DNA from: Hyphomicrobiales bacterium
GTDB lineage: Bacteria > Pseudomonadota > Alphaproteobacteria > Rhizobiales > Rhizobiaceae
DNA: 64,000 bases
NCBI GenBank assembly: GCA_900468065.1
Contig: UBTA01000010.1
Coordinates: 1-64,000, forward strand
Reading direction: 5' to 3'
How positions within the stretch are numbered: position 1 is the stretch's first letter; each line of letters starts with the position of its first letter. Of this stretch, positions 61,610 through 64,000 are shown piece by piece. The position numbers and the translations under genes were made by a program. Under the pieces are notes generated by a model, which saw only the letters and a program-made list of their open reading frames with translations, ran no database searches and had not been told where the DNA came from.

Positions 61610-62180
61610 CGCCGTCCCGCACACGATCAAGGGGCAAATTTGAGAAATGCCCGCCTGGGCTTTCTCGCGTTGATCACGGAAGCGTCCAGCGTGGTTGAGG
61701 TGCGGTGTTTCAGTGAGGTCGAACAATGCCATGCTCGTCTCCCGCGCTGGTAGACCTGCACCAGTCCTGGGAAGATTTCATGGCTTGGCATAACTGCTCC
61801 TAATTCCCCTTCTTTTGATGTAGGGACAGGGAATCAACGACATCAAGCACCAGCCAAATCTGGGGCTGGTTGTTCTAACGTTGTGCTAAGGTCCCGAAAA
61901 ACGAATGACCTCCCGAGGGAGGCCATAACTATTTGATACCTGTAGGTTATTGATTGGTGCGGCTCGCGTCACCGAGACTTGCGATTCAAGCAAGTGTAAC
62001 GGGCTTCCATGTTCGCGTTGTGCCACAAATTGCTTTCTGTCATCACGCCTCCAAAATGTGGAACGGATTGACTTGCTACGGCGAAGGATTAAACTTTTAG
62101 AGATAGCGAACACTATGCGCACGGGAGTTATGGCGGATGGTGCAAGTGGCTAGGCATCCTGTAGGAGGATGAGGTTTGCC
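61610..62180. other. Intergenic region before the cytochrome genes
   Basis: No gene supported. It holds a perfect 14-bp palindrome CCTCCCGAGGGAGG (61909-61922). Near the cytochrome start, CATCCT (62155) and AGGATG (62166) could pair and cover the ribosome site AGGAGG. No FNR/FixK box of the TTGAT-N4-ATCAA form was seen. Confidence 0.45.
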
Positions 62181-62570
62181 ATGGATTATCGTGATATTCT
62201 GCTGATTAGCGCATCGATCATCGCTCTTTCTTCTTTTAATGCCCGGGCTGAGGAGGGTGACCCCACGGCGGGCGCCACCGTTTTCAAGAAATGCGCGACC
62301 TGTCATATCGTTGATACCGACAAGAACAAGGTCGGTCCGTCGCTGAACGGACTATTCAGTAGAAAGGCCGGAACGCATCCGGATTTCGCCTATTCGGTGG
62401 GGATGAAAGCTGCCGGAAACAGTGGTCTCGTCTGGGACGAGACCACGTTGCGGGACTATCTGCACAATCCGAAAGTAAAGGTTAAGGGCACGAAGATGGC
62501 GTTCGTCGGCCTTAAGGACGATCAGGATATAACCAATCTCATCGCCTATCTGAAGCAATATTCCAAGTGA
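62181..62570 (+). CDS. Class I cytochrome c
   Basis: 129-aa periplasmic electron carrier. Leader MDYRDILLISASIIALSSFN ARA is cleaved near EEGDP. CATCH is the haem-binding CxxCH motif (FKKCATCHIVD), and KGTKMAF carries the axial Met about 80 residues later. KVGPSLNGLFSRKAGTHPDF and AYSVGMKAAG match cytochrome c2/c550-type proteins. The ATG at 62181 has GAGG 6 bases ahead; the in-frame ATG at 62169 overlaps the AGGAGG itself. It probably delivers electrons to the CuA oxidase encoded next. Confidence 0.88.
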   Translation: MDYRDILLISASIIALSSFNARAEEGDPTAGATVFKKCATCHIVDTDKNKVGPSLNGLFSRKAGTHPDFAYSVGMKAAGNSGLVWDETTLRDYLHNPKVKVKGTKMAFVGLKDDQDITNLIAYLKQYSK

Positions 62571-62701
62571 CAGGTTGCGTGACGGCCGGACACCCCTCCG
62601 TAAGCTGCTTTAATTGCTCTATTTTCGCCTATGAGGCACCAAGAAAATTTTTGTAGATGTGGTTTCATAATTACGGTCGGGTCGGCTCAGGAGGGTCGAA
62701 A

Positions 62702-63517
62702 ATGGCTGTCGTGCTGATCCTCGCCTTGTTGGTGGTGGGCTCCGTGTTGTTCCACATGATGAGCCCGTGGTGGTGGACACCGATCGCGTCCAACTGGACC
62801 TATATTGACAGCACACTCATCATCACCTTTTGGATCACCGGCGTCGTCTTTGTCGGGGTTGTCTCCTTCGTAGCCTATTGTGTCTGGCGCTTCCGGCACA
62901 GGCCGGGCAACCGGGCGGCCTACGAGCCGGAAAACCGAAGGCTGGAATTGCTGCTGGCATCGGGAACAGCCATCGGTGTCGCCGCAATGCTGGTGCCGGG
63001 ACTTTTCGTCTGGAACCAGTTCATTACCGTGCCCAACGATGCCGCACCGGTCGAGGTTGTCAGCCAGCAGTGGTTATGGAGCTTCCGCCTGCCGGGTGCA
63101 GACGGAAAGCTCGGCCGTTCAAAGACGCGTGACATCACCCCGGAAAATCCGCTGGGCGTGAACAAGAACGATACGACCGGTCTTGACGACGTCATCATCG
63201 AGGGTGGGGAGTTACATCTGCCGGTCGGCAAGCCGGTCCACATTCTGTTGCGCTCCATCGATGTCCTGCACGATTTCTATGTACCGGAATTCCGCGCCAA
63301 GATGGACATGATTCCCGGCATGATAACCTATTTCTGGTTCACGCCGACGCGGACGGGCACCTTCGATATTCTCTGCGCCGAACTCTGCGGTGTCGGCCAT
63401 CCACAAATGCGCGGAACCGTCGTGGTCGAGGAAGCGGCGGACTATCAGGCATGGCTGGAGCAGCAACAGACGTTTACCCAGCTTCTGGCATCGGGAGTGC
63501 CGCAGCCAGCAAACTGA
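62702..63517 (+). CDS. coxM: Cytochrome c oxidase subunit II (CoxM-like)
   Basis: 271-aa membrane subunit carrying the CuA centre. Two N-terminal helices (MAVVLILALLVVGSVLFHMM, LIITFWITGVVFVGVVSFVA) anchor a periplasmic cupredoxin domain. DVLHDFYVPEFRAKMDMIPG supplies the first CuA His, and FDILCAELCGVGHPQMRG the Cys-x3-Cys-x3-His part. The usual QWxW aromatic segment is VVSQQWLWSFRLPG. ATG 62702 has AGGAGG 8 bases ahead; an upstream ATG at 62657 lacks one. It is followed by subunit I, so the set resembles the alternative coxMNOP oxidase of rhizobia rather than the main ctaCD locus; that assignment is from family knowledge. Confidence 0.88.
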   Translation: MAVVLILALLVVGSVLFHMMSPWWWTPIASNWTYIDSTLIITFWITGVVFVGVVSFVAYCVWRFRHRPGNRAAYEPENRRLELLLASGTAIGVAAMLVPGLFVWNQFITVPNDAAPVEVVSQQWLWSFRLPGADGKLGRSKTRDITPENPLGVNKNDTTGLDDVIIEGGELHLPVGKPVHILLRSIDVLHDFYVPEFRAKMDMIPGMITYFWFTPTRTGTFDILCAELCGVGHPQMRGTVVVEEAADYQAWLEQQQTFTQLLASGVPQPAN

Positions 63518-63557
63518 ACACGGCAAGAAGGTATCGGAGCGAAAGGAAGCAAAGATC

Positions 63558-64000
63558 ATGGTCGAGATTCCAGCCGGCAGCGCACACGCCGTCCCGGCCG
63601 CCGAGGTCGAAGACATGGAGCTTTACCATCCGAAAAGCTGGTGGACGAAATATGTCTTCAGCCAGGATGCCAAGATCATCGCCGTGCAATATTCAGTCAC
63701 GGCCCTCTCGATCGGTCTTGTAGCGCTCGTGCTTTCCTGGTTGATGCGTCTGCAGCTTGCCTTCCCCGGCTATTTCGCCTTCATTGACGCCGATCACTAC
63801 TATCAGTTCATCACCATGCACGGCATGATCATGGTGGTCTATCTGCTGACCGCGCTGTTTCTCGGTGGTTTCGGCAACTACCTCATCCCGCTGATGGTCG
63901 GCGCGCGCGATATGGTGTTCCCCTATGCGAACATGCTGAGCTACTGGATATATCTGCTCGCAGTGCTGATCCTGGTGGCAGGGTTTTTCGCCCCCGGCGG
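63558..64000 (+). CDS. coxN: Cytochrome c oxidase subunit I (CoxN-like), 5-prime part
   Basis: The first 147 codons; the gene runs off the window end. MVEIPAGSAHAVPAAEVEDM is a soluble lead, KIIAVQYSVTALSIGLVALV the first helix, and DHYYQFITMHGMIMVVYLLT the second with the haem-ligand His and the MHGxxM signature. NYLIPLMVGARDMVFPYANM follows, as in all haem-copper oxidase subunit I proteins. The start is 40 bp after subunit II, with GAAAGGAAGC ahead. Whether the C-terminus is fused to subunit III, as in CoxN, is outside the window. Confidence 0.9.
   Translation, partial: MVEIPAGSAHAVPAAEVEDMELYHPKSWWTKYVFSQDAKIIAVQYSVTALSIGLVALVLSWLMRLQLAFPGYFAFIDADHYYQFITMHGMIMVVYLLTALFLGGFGNYLIPLMVGARDMVFPYANMLSYWIYLLAVLILVAGFFAPG

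Noticed and set aside
61610-62180. FNR/FixK anaerobox before the cytochrome oxidase genes
   Set aside because: Only half-like TTGAT sequences are present, without the paired ATCAA at the right spacing.
1-64000. CRISPR arrays, rRNA, tRNA and complete prophage
   Set aside because: No regularly spaced direct repeats, rRNA motifs, foldable tRNA or phage structural genes were seen on either strand.

Overview
The window is GC-rich alphaproteobacterial DNA, most likely from a Rhizobiaceae member (Rhizobium, Agrobacterium or Sinorhizobium type). The clues are a RopA/Omp2b-type porin, a CopA pump next to an HmrR/CueR regulator, a coxMN-type terminal oxidase, and many ABC uptake operons each with its own LacI, GntR, LysR or AraC regulator. 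That density of catabolic transport, plus decayed insertion sequences and pseudogenes, suggests a megaplasmid, chromid or accessory chromosomal region. This is inference; no replication gene or rRNA/tRNA gene is visible.

Layout. 0-3 kb: copper efflux (copA, cueR/hmrR). 3.4-5.2 kb: decayed threonine-dehydratase-like gene, then a porin with a terminator. 5.4-10.2 kb: four-carbon sugar-acid (threonate/erythronate) catabolism with otnC, otnK, ltnD, otnI and a second beta-hydroxyacid dehydrogenase. 10.6-13.4 kb: fused remnants of a sugar ABC transporter, an intact SDR and a LacI regulator. 13.5-16.1 kb: an insertion-sequence graveyard (IS5, IS21, IS630 remnants) with an SDR pseudogene split by the IS630 piece. 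16.1-19.3 kb: intact divergent sugar ABC transporter. 19.7-21.2 kb: decayed chemoreceptor and C39-like peptidase remnants.

21.3-29.9 kb: complete CUT1-type ABC operon ending in a fused dihydroxyacetone kinase, divergent from a LacI gene across two near-identical palindromic operators. 30.3-35.3 kb: peptide/nickel-type (Dpp/Opp) ABC operon. 35.5-43.8 kb: LysR gene and a putative aromatic/quinone detoxification locus (VOC dioxygenase, isochorismatase-fold hydrolase, XapX protein, Tat amidohydrolase, DoxX, MFS, alpha/beta hydrolase). The same 29-bp element precedes its first and last transcription units. 43.9-45.9 kb: two divergent AraC genes. 46.0-52.0 kb: hydantoin/Asp-Glu racemase, polyamine-type ABC transporter and GntR regulator.

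52.7-61.6 kb is the most unusual region. One LacI-headed minus-strand operon carries two permeases, a solute-binding protein, two different ADP-ribosylglycohydrolase-fold enzymes (one with a long C-terminal beta-rich extension) and a UgpC-type ATPase. The LacI protein has a probable operator before its own gene and a perfect-palindrome copy inside the first permease gene. 62.2-64 kb: cytochrome c, then cytochrome oxidase subunit II and the start of subunit I.

Recurring theme: every intact solute-binding-protein gene is followed closely by a strong inverted repeat before the next gene or as a terminator, as expected if the binding-protein mRNA is selectively stabilised. All homology statements come from reading motifs and family knowledge; no database search was run.
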